From an uncultured Gallionellaceae bacterium (GTDB taxonomy: Bacteria; Pseudomonadota; Gammaproteobacteria; Burkholderiales; Gallionellaceae), in contig CAINCU010000075.1 in NCBI GenBank assembly GCA_903847155.1, forward strand, positions 1 to 64,000: DNA of 64,000 bases. Direction: 5' to 3'. Made by a program: the position numbers and the translations under genes. Shown here piece by piece: positions 16,962-25,802 of this stretch (position 1 is the stretch's first letter; each line of letters starts with the position of its first letter). The notes below the pieces were generated by a model that was not told the DNA's origin, did no database searches, and saw only the letters and a list, made by a program, of their open reading frames with translations.

Positions 16962-17305
16962 TTTGAATATACTCCGCGCCTCGCGTGTGCGCCTTCGTCA
17001 AACGGGAACATAATTTTCCCGTCCAACCTAAGGCAGGCAATCAAGCCGCCTACGAAGCAGCCCCGCCCGGTTATCTCACTCACCGGAGACAAGCAGTGAT
17101 GGTAATTGATTTGCGCGCTCTAAGCACCAGCAGATAGATTTTGGCGTGTTGCCCCAACCATGCGGCAGCATGCAGTGACAGACAAACTAATAACGAGAAC
17201 AGACACTTGGACTATCGTCGGCATCACAATCCGAACATCCATCTTCTCGCGCGCTAAGCGGCGCGTAGTTTTGTCCTGCCCGTGTCAGAGCGCGGGAGAA
17301 AAAAT
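16962..17305. promoter_or_regulatory. rluC/rne divergent intergenic region and rne leader
   Basis: 344 bases without a gene. A CGCGC/GCGCG hairpin lies at 17248-17265, about 40 bases before the rne start. A long structured leader is expected because RNase E controls its own mRNA in other proteobacteria. A GGGAG ribosome site precedes ATG 17306. No promoter is convincingly recognisable by eye. Confidence 0.5.
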
Positions 17306-19864
17306 ATGAAACGCATGTTATTCAATGCGACGCAGCCGGAAGAACTCCGCGTCGCCATTGTTGATGGTCAAAAACTCGTTGACCTCGACATTGAAACCGC
17401 CGGTAAAGAGCAACGCAAGAGCAATATCTACAAAGCCATCATCACCCGCATTGAGCCTAGTCTCGAAGCCTGCTTCGTCGAATACGGCGGTACCCGCCAC
17501 GGATTCCTCCCCTTCAAAGAAGTCTCGCCGATGTATTACCAATCCGGCGCAGGCAACCGTCCCTCTGTCAAGGAAGCGCTAAGAGAAGGCCAGGAGCTGC
17601 TGGTGCAAGTGGAGAAAGACGAGCGCGGCAACAAGGGCGCGGCGCTGACCACTTTCATCAGTCTGGCCGGACGTTACATCGTGCTGATGCCGAACAACCC
17701 GAATGGCGGCGGTGTATCGCGCCGCATCGAAGGCGAAGACCGCAACGAGTTGCGCGACGTGCTGGCGCAATTGGAAGTGCCGCAAGGCATGAGCATCATC
17801 GCACGCACCGCCGGCATCGGCCGCAATGTGGAAGAATTGCAGTGGGACTTGAACTACCTCAAGCAACTGTGGGATGCCATCGAGGGTGCAGCCAAAACTG
17901 AAAAAGCGCCATCACTGATCTATCTGGAGAGTAGTCTGGTGGTTCGCGCCATCCGCGATTACTTCAACCCCGAAATCGGCGAGATACTGATCGACACCGA
18001 CGACATCTTCTATCAAGCGCAAGCCTTCATGAGTACGGTGATGCCGGATCATGTGGATCGCATCAAGCGTTATCACGACGATGTGCCGCTATTTTCGCGC
18101 TTCCAGATCGAACACCAGATCGAATCGGCACATGCGCGCCAGGTGAATTTGCCTTCCGGCGGCGCGATTGTCATCGACCACACCGAAGCGCTCACCGCCA
18201 TCGACATCAACTCCGCGCGTTCCACACGCGGCGGCGACATCGAAACCACGGCCTACAACACCAATCTGGAAGCGGCTGACGAGATCGCCCGCCAGTTGCG
18301 CTTGCGCGACTTGGGCGGACTCGTTGTCATCGACTTCATCGACATGGAGTCGGCCAAGAACCAGCGCGAAGTGGAAAACCGTTTGCGCGATGCGCTGCAC
18401 TTCGACCGCGCCCGCATCCAGACCGCGAAGATTTCACGCTTCGGCTTGCTGGAACTGTCGCGTCAGCGTCTGGCGCCCAGTCTGGAAGAAAGCAACCACA
18501 CCACTTGCCCGCGTTGTAACGGCATCGGCCATATCCGTGGCACTGAATCTTCGGCGCTGAACATCCTGCGCATCATTCAGGAAGAAGCCATGAAGGACAG
18601 CAGCGCCGCCATCCATGCGCAAGTACCGGTGGATGTCGCCACTTTCCTGCTCAACGAAAAGCGCGGCGACATCAACCGCATCGAAGCGCGCTTCAAAATC
18701 GGCGTAACGCTGATTCCAAATCCACACATGGAAACGCCGCATTACAGCGTCACCCGTCTGCGTCAGGACGATATCACCGCCGACCATCTGCAAGCCAGCT
18801 ACAAACTGGTGGAAAAGCCGGAAGAGACCAAGACCGTGACTGGCGCTGCTGCACAGGAAGCCAAAGCACAACGTCCGCAAGCTGCCGTGCGCAGCATTAC
18901 GCCGGCACAGCCTGCACCCAAGCACGAAGTGAAACTCGAGAAAAAGACTTCGTTGCTCGACAGCATATTCGGCTGGTTCAAGTCTTTGGGCGAAGCAAGC
19001 GAACCGGCGAAACCTGCTGCACCGGCCAAGAGCGGACGCAATCCGCGCCGTGACCGCAACGAACGGAGCGAACGCAGCGAAGGTGCAAGCAAGCAACGGC
19101 GTGAACGCGGCGAAGCAGGCACCAAACCGCGCCGCGAACGCGACGACGCAGCAGGCGCCGAGAATGCCGGCAAGGAGCAAGCAACGGAACGCGCCGAGCG
19201 TCCACAGCAACCGCGTCCGCCACGTCCGCCGCGTCCGCCTAAAAATGAGACTACGCCAGTGCTGGAAACACCAAAGCCCGTCGTCGCCGGAGAGCAGGAA
19301 GAGGGAGTCAACGGCAACCGCGAAGGTGGTCGCAAACGCGGTCGTCGCGGCGGTCGTCGTGAACGTGAACGTCGTGAACTACCGGCAACGCCAGTATTTG
19401 TTGAAAACCAGACTGCCGAGGAGATGGCTGCCAACGAGGTGACGACTCAAGCCGTGGAAGCTGCGCGTCCGGTAGCAGCACCCGCCGCCAAGATCGTGAA
19501 ACCAAGCGAATACATCGCTTATCCAGATTCGATGAAGCGTCTCACGCCAACTGAAGTGGTGTGCTATCCGGAACAAATGGCCCCGGCAGTTCAAGCCGCG
19601 CCAGTGGCGCCAGTGGTTGAAGTTGAGCCGGTTGCATTAGCAGCGCCTGTAGTTCAAGCGCCTGCCCCTGTCGCTGCTCCAGTCGATTTAAACAGCGCGG
19701 GCTTGACCATGATCGAGACCGATCCGAACAAGTCTGCCAGCATCGTCGTTGTCGCTCCGGTGAGTCGTGAACAGGCACCGCGTCGCCGCCAACGTCAGCA
19801 CGAAATCTACACCATCGAAAACAGCGAGCCGCTACAACAGGTGGAAACGCAATCGAAGAACTAA
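17306..19864 (+). CDS. rne: Ribonuclease E
   Basis: An 852-residue endoribonuclease, core of the RNA degradosome. The catalytic half holds the S1 domain (about 35-120), the RNase H-like and DNase I-like regions with ALTAIDINSARSTRGGD and VVIDFIDME (metal-binding Asp residues), and the zinc-link cysteines in TTCPRCNGIGH. After about residue 510 the protein is disordered, with a membrane-helix-like segment (LLDSIFGWFKSLGE), Arg-rich RNA-binding stretches and Pro/Ala/Val repeats. The start at 17306 gives the conserved MKRMLFNATQPEELRVA. A good terminator follows. Confidence 0.95.
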   Translation: MKRMLFNATQPEELRVAIVDGQKLVDLDIETAGKEQRKSNIYKAIITRIEPSLEACFVEYGGTRHGFLPFKEVSPMYYQSGAGNRPSVKEALREGQELLVQVEKDERGNKGAALTTFISLAGRYIVLMPNNPNGGGVSRRIEGEDRNELRDVLAQLEVPQGMSIIARTAGIGRNVEELQWDLNYLKQLWDAIEGAAKTEKAPSLIYLESSLVVRAIRDYFNPEIGEILIDTDDIFYQAQAFMSTVMPDHVDRIKRYHDDVPLFSRFQIEHQIESAHARQVNLPSGGAIVIDHTEALTAIDINSARSTRGGDIETTAYNTNLEAADEIARQLRLRDLGGLVVIDFIDMESAKNQREVENRLRDALHFDRARIQTAKISRFGLLELSRQRLAPSLEESNHTTCPRCNGIGHIRGTESSALNILRIIQEEAMKDSSAAIHAQVPVDVATFLLNEKRGDINRIEARFKIGVTLIPNPHMETPHYSVTRLRQDDITADHLQASYKLVEKPEETKTVTGAAAQEAKAQRPQAAVRSITPAQPAPKHEVKLEKKTSLLDSIFGWFKSLGEASEPAKPAAPAKSGRNPRRDRNERSERSEGASKQRRERGEAGTKPRRERDDAAGAENAGKEQATERAERPQQPRPPRPPRPPKNETTPVLETPKPVVAGEQEEGVNGNREGGRKRGRRGGRRERERRELPATPVFVENQTAEEMAANEVTTQAVEAARPVAAPAAKIVKPSEYIAYPDSMKRLTPTEVVCYPEQMAPAVQAAPVAPVVEVEPVALAAPVVQAPAPVAAPVDLNSAGLTMIETDPNKSASIVVVAPVSREQAPRRRQRQHEIYTIENSEPLQQVETQSKN

Positions 19865-19891
19865 TCGTTTTCGAGTTGAGGTGAACATGAT

Positions 19892-19923
19892 AAAAAGCGC
19901 ACGATGTTTCGTGCGCTTTTTTC
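19892..19923 (+). terminator. Rho-independent terminator of rne
   Basis: AAAAAGCGCACGA and TCGTGCGC form a near-perfect stem with a TGTT loop, followed by a run of six T. It lies 27 bases after the rne stop and just upstream of the next gene's ribosome site. Confidence 0.92.
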
Positions 19924-19937
19924 TTTGGAGAATCGTA

Positions 19938-22736
19938 ATGCTGCGCAAATTCGTCCTAATCCTGTCTGTCGTCTCGCTTCCGGCATTTGCACTCGGCCCT
20001 GATCCTCATCAGGATTGGCGCTCTGCCGATACCGAACACTTTCGTATCAACTATCTCGCCAGCCAGCGCGCCCAAGCCGAACGTACTGCGCAGCTTGCCG
20101 AAAACGCCTACGCGCGGCTGACCAAACAATTGCACTGGAAGCCGCAGGGCAAGACCGAGGTCATCCTGCTGGATGCTTTCGATATTTCCAACGGCTATTC
20201 CACCCCGCTGCCCTTCAACACCACCGCGCTATATCTTGTGCCGCCCGACGAAGGCGAATTGCTGGACAACAGCAACTGGATGGAAATGCTCAGCACGCAC
20301 GAACTGACGCATACCGTGCATCTGGACAAGGCATCCGGCATACCTGAATCGTTACGTCATATTATCGGGCGCGACCTTTTTTTATTTCCCAATCTGATTG
20401 AGCCGGGATGGGCGATTGAAGGTATCGCCACCTTCAATGAAAGCAATCCTGACAAAGGCCAAGGCCGTTTGCACGGGCCAACGTTTGAAGCATTAATGCG
20501 CATCGAAAGGAAACACGATTTCATATCGCTCGCGGAACTCAACGCCAACGGACGCGCGCTACCCACGTCCAAGCAATATCTTTACGGCGCCTATTTTTAC
20601 GACTTTCTGACGCGAAAATACGGCAGCGATGCGGCATACCAATACATCCGCAATTACAGCGACAACCTTGTGCCGCGCGTGCAATCTAACCCTGAAGCAC
20701 TCACCGGAAAATCGCTGGACGTGCTGTGGGATGACTATCTCGCCGACCTGAAACAGCAAGTGGATGAACGCGCCGCACCCATTCAGGCAACGCCGCGCGC
20801 AGACGGCACAACGCTGCTCGCGGCACAGTTCAACATCAGCTCGCTGGCACAAACGGATGACGGCGTGCTGGCGGTGGTGAACGACGGTTTGCTGCAAACC
20901 AAACTGCTGCATATTTCGCCGCAAGGAGCGACCAAACAACTCGCCGTACTGCAAGCTAATGCCCGCATCGACCGGCGCACCGACGGCACGCTGCTGATCG
21001 CCCAGCCCGACATCTGTGACAACTACAATTATTACTACGACCTTTATCTGTGGAACGAGCGTGATGGCAGCAAACGAGTTACCCATTGCCAGCGCTATCG
21101 GCGAGCAGTGTGGGCTGGACAGCAAATCGCCGCACTCAAATTCGAGGGCGGGCTCGCCAGTCTGAACATCCTGCAATTGCAAGGTAAAAGCGCACAGAAA
21201 GTTCGCACGCTATACAAAGCAGCGGACGGCATCGAAGCCGTTGATCTGGCCGCCAGTGCGGACGGCTCGCGCGTGGCGCTGATCCTCAAGCAAAGCGGTG
21301 CGTGGCAGGTGCAGGAATTCGACAGCGCGACAGGAAATTCGCACGTGCTGTTCGACTACAACGCACCGCTGTATGGTCTGCGTTATACGCGAGACGGGCA
21401 TAGTCTGGAATTCATCGCGGCGCACGACAATGTTTATAACCTGTGGCGCTATACCATCGGCTCCGGTGAACTCACGCGCCTGAGCAACAGCTACACCAGC
21501 GTCACCTTGCACAGCGGTGTGGCCAGCGACGGCTCGGTAGTGCTCGGCGTGATGGCGGCAGGCGGCACGGAATTGCGCCGCATGAGCAATGTCGCCGTGC
21601 AGCAAAAACTTCCACTGACGGCAAGCAACACGCCGCTACAGCCTACCCCCGCTGCCGCTACTACAAATGCGCCGCTCGGCTCGGCAGAAAGCTACAGCGC
21701 CTTGCGCTCGATCTACCCGCGCACCTGGTTTCCATTGTCGTATATCGATCGCGGCTTGCATGCTTATGGCATCTCCACTTATGGCAGCGATGCAATGGGC
21801 TGGCACAACTACGCGCTCAATGCGATGTGGGAAACCACCCAAGGCGAAATGATGGGCAACTTAAGCTACAACTACCTTAACCAGCATTTCTTCAGCATCA
21901 CGCGCAACCTGTGGGCACGACAATGGACAGGAAGTAGCGGCAACGAGACCGTCACCATCTACGACCGCACTACCGATGCGCAGTGGGTGTCGATGTTGCC
22001 TTGGCTGCAAAGCGAGCGACGCATTTATCTGGGCATAGGAGCTGCCCAGCGCAGCATCGACCGCGTGTACGTCGCCGGAGTCACCACCCGTCCACAGCTG
22101 GAGCGCGTTGCGGCGACCTTCGTGAAATACGATACGCGCGAGTCGAATTGGTATGCGACGGACTACAACCGTGGAGCAGTCAGCAGTTTGCTGTATGAAA
22201 CATACCAGCCGCTCAACAGCTATTACGAGGGACATATCGTGCGTTTCGATGCGCAGGGCTTGTGGCCATTCGGCAATAACGTGCTGAGTGCGCGCTGGAC
22301 CGAAGTACGCGCAGCGGGCAGCACCGCTCCGTTCCAGCTAGGTGGCGCATTCGAGCAAGGTCTGACGCAAGTTCCCTCCATCAACCAGCGCGAATTGCCG
22401 TTGCGCGGCTATACGGGCAGCGAATGGCAATTGTTGGGACAGAGCACGCGCACCCTGAGCGTCGAATTATCAACGCCCATCGCCGACATCGACCGCCACG
22501 CCATGGCTCCTCCCATCGGCATTGACCGCCTCTCCGCCAACGTATTCATGGATGCAGGCAGCGTGTGGAATGCGGGCACATCGCCCTCCCCTTTGTATCG
22601 CGGAATCGGTGCCGAATTACACGCAGAAATCAAACTCGCATACCAGCTTACGTTGCCGATTCGGTTAGGCATCGCACGCGGACTGGATTTGAACAGCGGA
22701 GACAAGATTTATCTGCAAATGGGAATGCCGTTCTAA
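19938..22736 (+). CDS. Large exported metallopeptidase with beta-propeller and outer-membrane barrel-like C-terminus
   Basis: A 932-residue protein. A signal peptide covers about 1-18. Residues 25-260 form an MA-like gluzincin domain: zinc ligands in STHELTHTVH (HExxH) and the second Glu in GWAIEGIATFNE. The middle (about 300-620) has repeating TolB/WD-like propeller blades (AVLQANARIDRRTDGTLLIA, DLAASADGSRVALIL). The last 280 residues are rich in alternating beta strands and end in GMPF, a terminal Phe typical of outer-membrane barrels. It follows rne after a terminator. Export to the outer membrane is inferred; the substrate is unknown. Confidence 0.75.
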   Translation: MLRKFVLILSVVSLPAFALGPDPHQDWRSADTEHFRINYLASQRAQAERTAQLAENAYARLTKQLHWKPQGKTEVILLDAFDISNGYSTPLPFNTTALYLVPPDEGELLDNSNWMEMLSTHELTHTVHLDKASGIPESLRHIIGRDLFLFPNLIEPGWAIEGIATFNESNPDKGQGRLHGPTFEALMRIERKHDFISLAELNANGRALPTSKQYLYGAYFYDFLTRKYGSDAAYQYIRNYSDNLVPRVQSNPEALTGKSLDVLWDDYLADLKQQVDERAAPIQATPRADGTTLLAAQFNISSLAQTDDGVLAVVNDGLLQTKLLHISPQGATKQLAVLQANARIDRRTDGTLLIAQPDICDNYNYYYDLYLWNERDGSKRVTHCQRYRRAVWAGQQIAALKFEGGLASLNILQLQGKSAQKVRTLYKAADGIEAVDLAASADGSRVALILKQSGAWQVQEFDSATGNSHVLFDYNAPLYGLRYTRDGHSLEFIAAHDNVYNLWRYTIGSGELTRLSNSYTSVTLHSGVASDGSVVLGVMAAGGTELRRMSNVAVQQKLPLTASNTPLQPTPAAATTNAPLGSAESYSALRSIYPRTWFPLSYIDRGLHAYGISTYGSDAMGWHNYALNAMWETTQGEMMGNLSYNYLNQHFFSITRNLWARQWTGSSGNETVTIYDRTTDAQWVSMLPWLQSERRIYLGIGAAQRSIDRVYVAGVTTRPQLERVAATFVKYDTRESNWYATDYNRGAVSSLLYETYQPLNSYYEGHIVRFDAQGLWPFGNNVLSARWTEVRAAGSTAPFQLGGAFEQGLTQVPSINQRELPLRGYTGSEWQLLGQSTRTLSVELSTPIADIDRHAMAPPIGIDRLSANVFMDAGSVWNAGTSPSPLYRGIGAELHAEIKLAYQLTLPIRLGIARGLDLNSGDKIYLQMGMPF

Positions 22737-22770
22737 CGTTTCGAACCAAACGATCAAGGACATCGCTGTC

Positions 22771-24144
22771 ATGACCAACCCGCAATATTCAGAAGCCGAA
22801 GCGCTATTTTTCCTGGGCACGCGCTGCATGGAACAAGGCGATGCGGGAGCCGCCGAAACCTGTTTCAGACAGGCCGTGCAGCTTGCGCCGGATTTCGCGG
22901 AAGCTTATGCCAATCTGGGTTTGCTGCTGGACAGAAAGCGCGATGCACAAGCGGCGGAAATTTACTACCGGCGCTCCATACAACTCAACCCTGGATACGC
23001 GCAAACGCATTTGAATCTGGGCGTTCTACTGGCGAACCAGAAGCGCTTTGATGAAGCAGAAGCCACCTATCAACAGGCGCTTGCGCTAAGTCCAGAATCT
23101 CCCGCCGGCTGGTCGAATCTGGGCGTGCTGTATGCCTGCATGAAACGCGAAGCGGAAGCAGCGCAATGCTATCGCACCGCGATGGAGCTCGATCCGCAGT
23201 ATGGCAAAGCACGTTTCAATCTAAGTTATCTGCTGCTGCGTCAGGGACGCTTCGAGGAAGGCTGGTCTTGTCTGGAAGCGCGCGACTGGTATGCCGCGCT
23301 GGGTTCGCGTCTTGAGTTTCCGCGCTGGCAGGGCGAAGCGCTTACTGGAAAATCCATGCTCCTATGCTATGAAGCCGGTCACGGCGACGTGATTCAGTTC
23401 TGTCGCTATGCGGCGGTGTTGAAGGCGCAGGGTGCAGCGTCGATCACCCTGATCTGCCATCCCGCTTTGCAAACCTTGCTCGCGCAACTGGAGAGTGTGG
23501 ACAAGGTGATCGCCTACGATCAGCCGATTCCCACCACGGGCTGGGATTTCTGGTCGCCGCTGCTCAGTATTCCCTACCACTGCCAAACGCGACTCGACAC
23601 CATCCCGGCGCAGCTGCCCTATCTGCATGCACCTGCAGAGCGTATCGAGAAATGGGCCGAGCTGCTGTCGTCTGCTGGACTGCGCGTTGGTCTGGTGTGG
23701 AAGGGCAGCACGCAATTCGAGAATGATGCAGACCGCTCCCTGCCGTCGCTGGATGTGCTGGCACCATTGGGCACAGTGGCGGGTGTGCATTTCATCAGCC
23801 TGCAAAAAGGCGCGGGCGAAGACGAAGCGCTGCATCCGCCGGTTGGCTTGCTACTTACTCACCTCGGTGCGCAGTTAACCGACTTCGCCGACACGGCTGC
23901 CGTCATCAGCAACCTTGATCTGGTGATTTGCGTGGATACGGCGGTGGCGCATCTGGCCGGGGCGTTGGGTAAACCCTGCTGGGTGATGTTGCCGGAATAC
24001 AAGCCCGACTGGCGCTGGCTGACCGAGCGCACAGACTCACCATGGTATCCGGGCGTTATGCGGCTTTTCCGGCAAACTGTGATGGGCGACTGGAGTCCGG
24101 TGGTGACTGAACTGGTTGCCGCGCTGGAAAAGTGGCAACGCTAG
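22771..24144 (+). CDS. TPR-repeat protein with glycosyltransferase 9-like C-terminal domain
   Basis: A 457-residue protein. Residues about 8-170 hold four to five tetratricopeptide repeats (AEAYANLGLLLDRKRDAQAA, QTHLNLGVLLANQKRFDEAE). The rest resembles the heptosyltransferase (GT9) nucleotide-sugar fold, including VGLVWKGSTQFENDADRSLP and VICVDTAVAHLAGALGKP. Such proteins modify proteins or surface glycans, for example flagellin or pilin; acceptor unknown. No signal peptide. It starts 34 bases after the metallopeptidase and is convergent with the ABC exporter. Confidence 0.82.
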   Translation: MTNPQYSEAEALFFLGTRCMEQGDAGAAETCFRQAVQLAPDFAEAYANLGLLLDRKRDAQAAEIYYRRSIQLNPGYAQTHLNLGVLLANQKRFDEAEATYQQALALSPESPAGWSNLGVLYACMKREAEAAQCYRTAMELDPQYGKARFNLSYLLLRQGRFEEGWSCLEARDWYAALGSRLEFPRWQGEALTGKSMLLCYEAGHGDVIQFCRYAAVLKAQGAASITLICHPALQTLLAQLESVDKVIAYDQPIPTTGWDFWSPLLSIPYHCQTRLDTIPAQLPYLHAPAERIEKWAELLSSAGLRVGLVWKGSTQFENDADRSLPSLDVLAPLGTVAGVHFISLQKGAGEDEALHPPVGLLLTHLGAQLTDFADTAAVISNLDLVICVDTAVAHLAGALGKPCWVMLPEYKPDWRWLTERTDSPWYPGVMRLFRQTVMGDWSPVVTELVAALEKWQR

Positions 24145-24151
24145 AAAGCGA

Positions 24152-24922
24152 TCATTCCGCCAACGTCGGATACAACCTGACCGCAACGAATAGCAGTAGG
24201 CCAAACACGGCGAACATGACCGCAAAATCCACGTAGTAACCGTGCACGCTTTGCCCTCCGTTAATCATCAGTCCGCGCAGCGCATCGATCAGGTAAGTAA
24301 GCGGGTTCACCTGCGCGACAATGCGCAACCAGCCCGGCATGATTTCCAGCGGATAGATCGCGTTGCTGGCAAAAAACATGGGCATGGTCAGCAGTTGGCC
24401 AATGCCCATGAAGCGTTCGCGCGTTTTGACTATGCACGCGATGACCAGCGAGAAGGTGGCGAAGATGCCTGAACCCAGCATCACGCTGAATAACACCGCA
24501 ACGATAGACAACGCATCCTGTTTCAGCGAAACGTTCATCACGAAAGCGATCAGGTAGATGACCGCTGCCTGCAAGAGGCCGCGAAATCCGGCAGCAAGTG
24601 CTTTACCGAACACCAGCGAAATGCGCCGTGCGGGACTCGCCAGCAATTTGTGCACCACGCCCAGGTCGCGTTCCCAGATGATGCCGATACCGTAAAAGAT
24701 CGCGCTGAACAGCACGCTCTGCGCGAGGATGCCCGGCGTGATGAATTCTAGGTAGCTCAACTGCCCGGTTTGAATGCCGCGCACCTGCGCCAGCACCTGA
24801 CCGAATACCACCAGCCATAACACCGGCTGCACCGCACGCGAAATTATTTCGGTCGGATCGCGCATGAGCTTGATCAGTTCCACTTCTACAATCGCTGCAC
24901 TTTCCCGCAAGAATCGTTTCAT
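24152..24922 (-). CDS. ABC-2 type permease (DrrB/NodJ-like)
   Basis: A 256-residue integral membrane protein with six predicted segments and the ABC-2 family pattern (YLEFITPGILAQSVLFSAIF, FFASNAIYPLEIMPGWLRIV, NPLTYLIDALRGLM). It starts 11 bases after its ATPase, with which it forms an exporter. The substrate is unknown; the family includes drug, polysaccharide and lipid exporters. Confidence 0.88.
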   Translation of the reverse strand: MKRFLRESAAIVEVELIKLMRDPTEIISRAVQPVLWLVVFGQVLAQVRGIQTGQLSYLEFITPGILAQSVLFSAIFYGIGIIWERDLGVVHKLLASPARRISLVFGKALAAGFRGLLQAAVIYLIAFVMNVSLKQDALSIVAVLFSVMLGSGIFATFSLVIACIVKTRERFMGIGQLLTMPMFFASNAIYPLEIMPGWLRIVAQVNPLTYLIDALRGLMINGGQSVHGYYVDFAVMFAVFGLLLFVAVRLYPTLAE

Positions 24923-24933
24923 GTATCCCTCGT

Positions 24934-25791
24934 TCAGCCCAGACGGTGAGCGGTTCGGCGCGTCCGCGCGACCTCACGGAATGTCCCGCTCTCCTGTATC
25001 GAACCGCCCGCATAATGTGCGAACACATCGTCCATGCTCGCATCGTCTCCCAACCCGGCGCGCAATTCGGCAGGTTTTCCAACAACGCTAACCCTGCCCC
25101 TGTGCAGAATCGCCAACCTGTCACACAACTCTTCAGCTTCTTCCATGTCGTGTGTGGTGATGAGTACCGTCATGCCGTAGTCGCGCCGCAGATCCAGCAA
25201 ACGATCCCACACCAAATGGCGCGCCACCGGATCCAGCCCGATAGTCGGCTCGTCCAGAAACAGGATGGCGGGACGGTGCAACATGGCCTGTGCCAGTTCC
25301 AGTCTACGTATCATGCCGCCGGAATAAGTGCGTACCAAATTGTGCGACGAATCCTCCAACCCCATGAATGCCAGCGCATTGGCTATACGCTGTTCCCGCT
25401 CAGCCTTGTCCAAACCATAAAGCTTGGCCGACAAGCGTAGATTTTCGTAGCCCGTCAGCGCACCGTCGGCAGACAACAGTTGTGACACATAGCCGATGCT
25501 ACGCCTGACTGCGCCTTGAAATTTGATGACGTCGAAGCCGCCGACTTCGGCGGTGCCGGAGGTTGGCGGCAGCAGAGTGGTAAGCATCTTGATGACGGTG
25601 CTTTTCCCCGCACCGTTGGCGCCGAGCAAGCCGAAGATTTCCCCGTATGCGACCTGCAATTTGACGTGATCAACTGCGATTAAATTACCGAATTGGCGTG
25701 TCAGCTCAGAGGTGTTGATGGCAAAACTGTCATGCTTGGTAGTGTTCATATTCGCGATGCGCTGCAAGTGCGGAGTGGCAGTATTTGACAT
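24934..25791 (-). CDS. ABC transporter ATPase (DrrA/NodI-like), start adjoining a tnpB element end
   Basis: A 285-residue ATPase. Walker A is LLGANGAGKSTVIKML, signature TYSGGMIRRLELAQAML, Walker B AILFLDEPTIGLDP, switch TTHDMEE. The first ATG (25791) lies inside the right-end motif of the neighbouring tnpB element (TTGACAT on the plus strand), with GAGGTGAGGG upstream from the element acting as ribosome site. A second start at 25749 (MNTTKHDSF) may be the original one; it lacks a clear ribosome site. The conserved ATPase core starts at about residue 25, so either start leaves the enzyme intact. Confidence 0.87.
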   Translation of the reverse strand: MSNTATPHLQRIANMNTTKHDSFAINTSELTRQFGNLIAVDHVKLQVAYGEIFGLLGANGAGKSTVIKMLTTLLPPTSGTAEVGGFDVIKFQGAVRRSIGYVSQLLSADGALTGYENLRLSAKLYGLDKAEREQRIANALAFMGLEDSSHNLVRTYSGGMIRRLELAQAMLHRPAILFLDEPTIGLDPVARHLVWDRLLDLRRDYGMTVLITTHDMEEAEELCDRLAILHRGRVSVVGKPAELRAGLGDDASMDDVFAHYAGGSIQESGTFREVARTRRTAHRLG

Positions 25792-25802
25792 CCACCCTCA
25801 CC

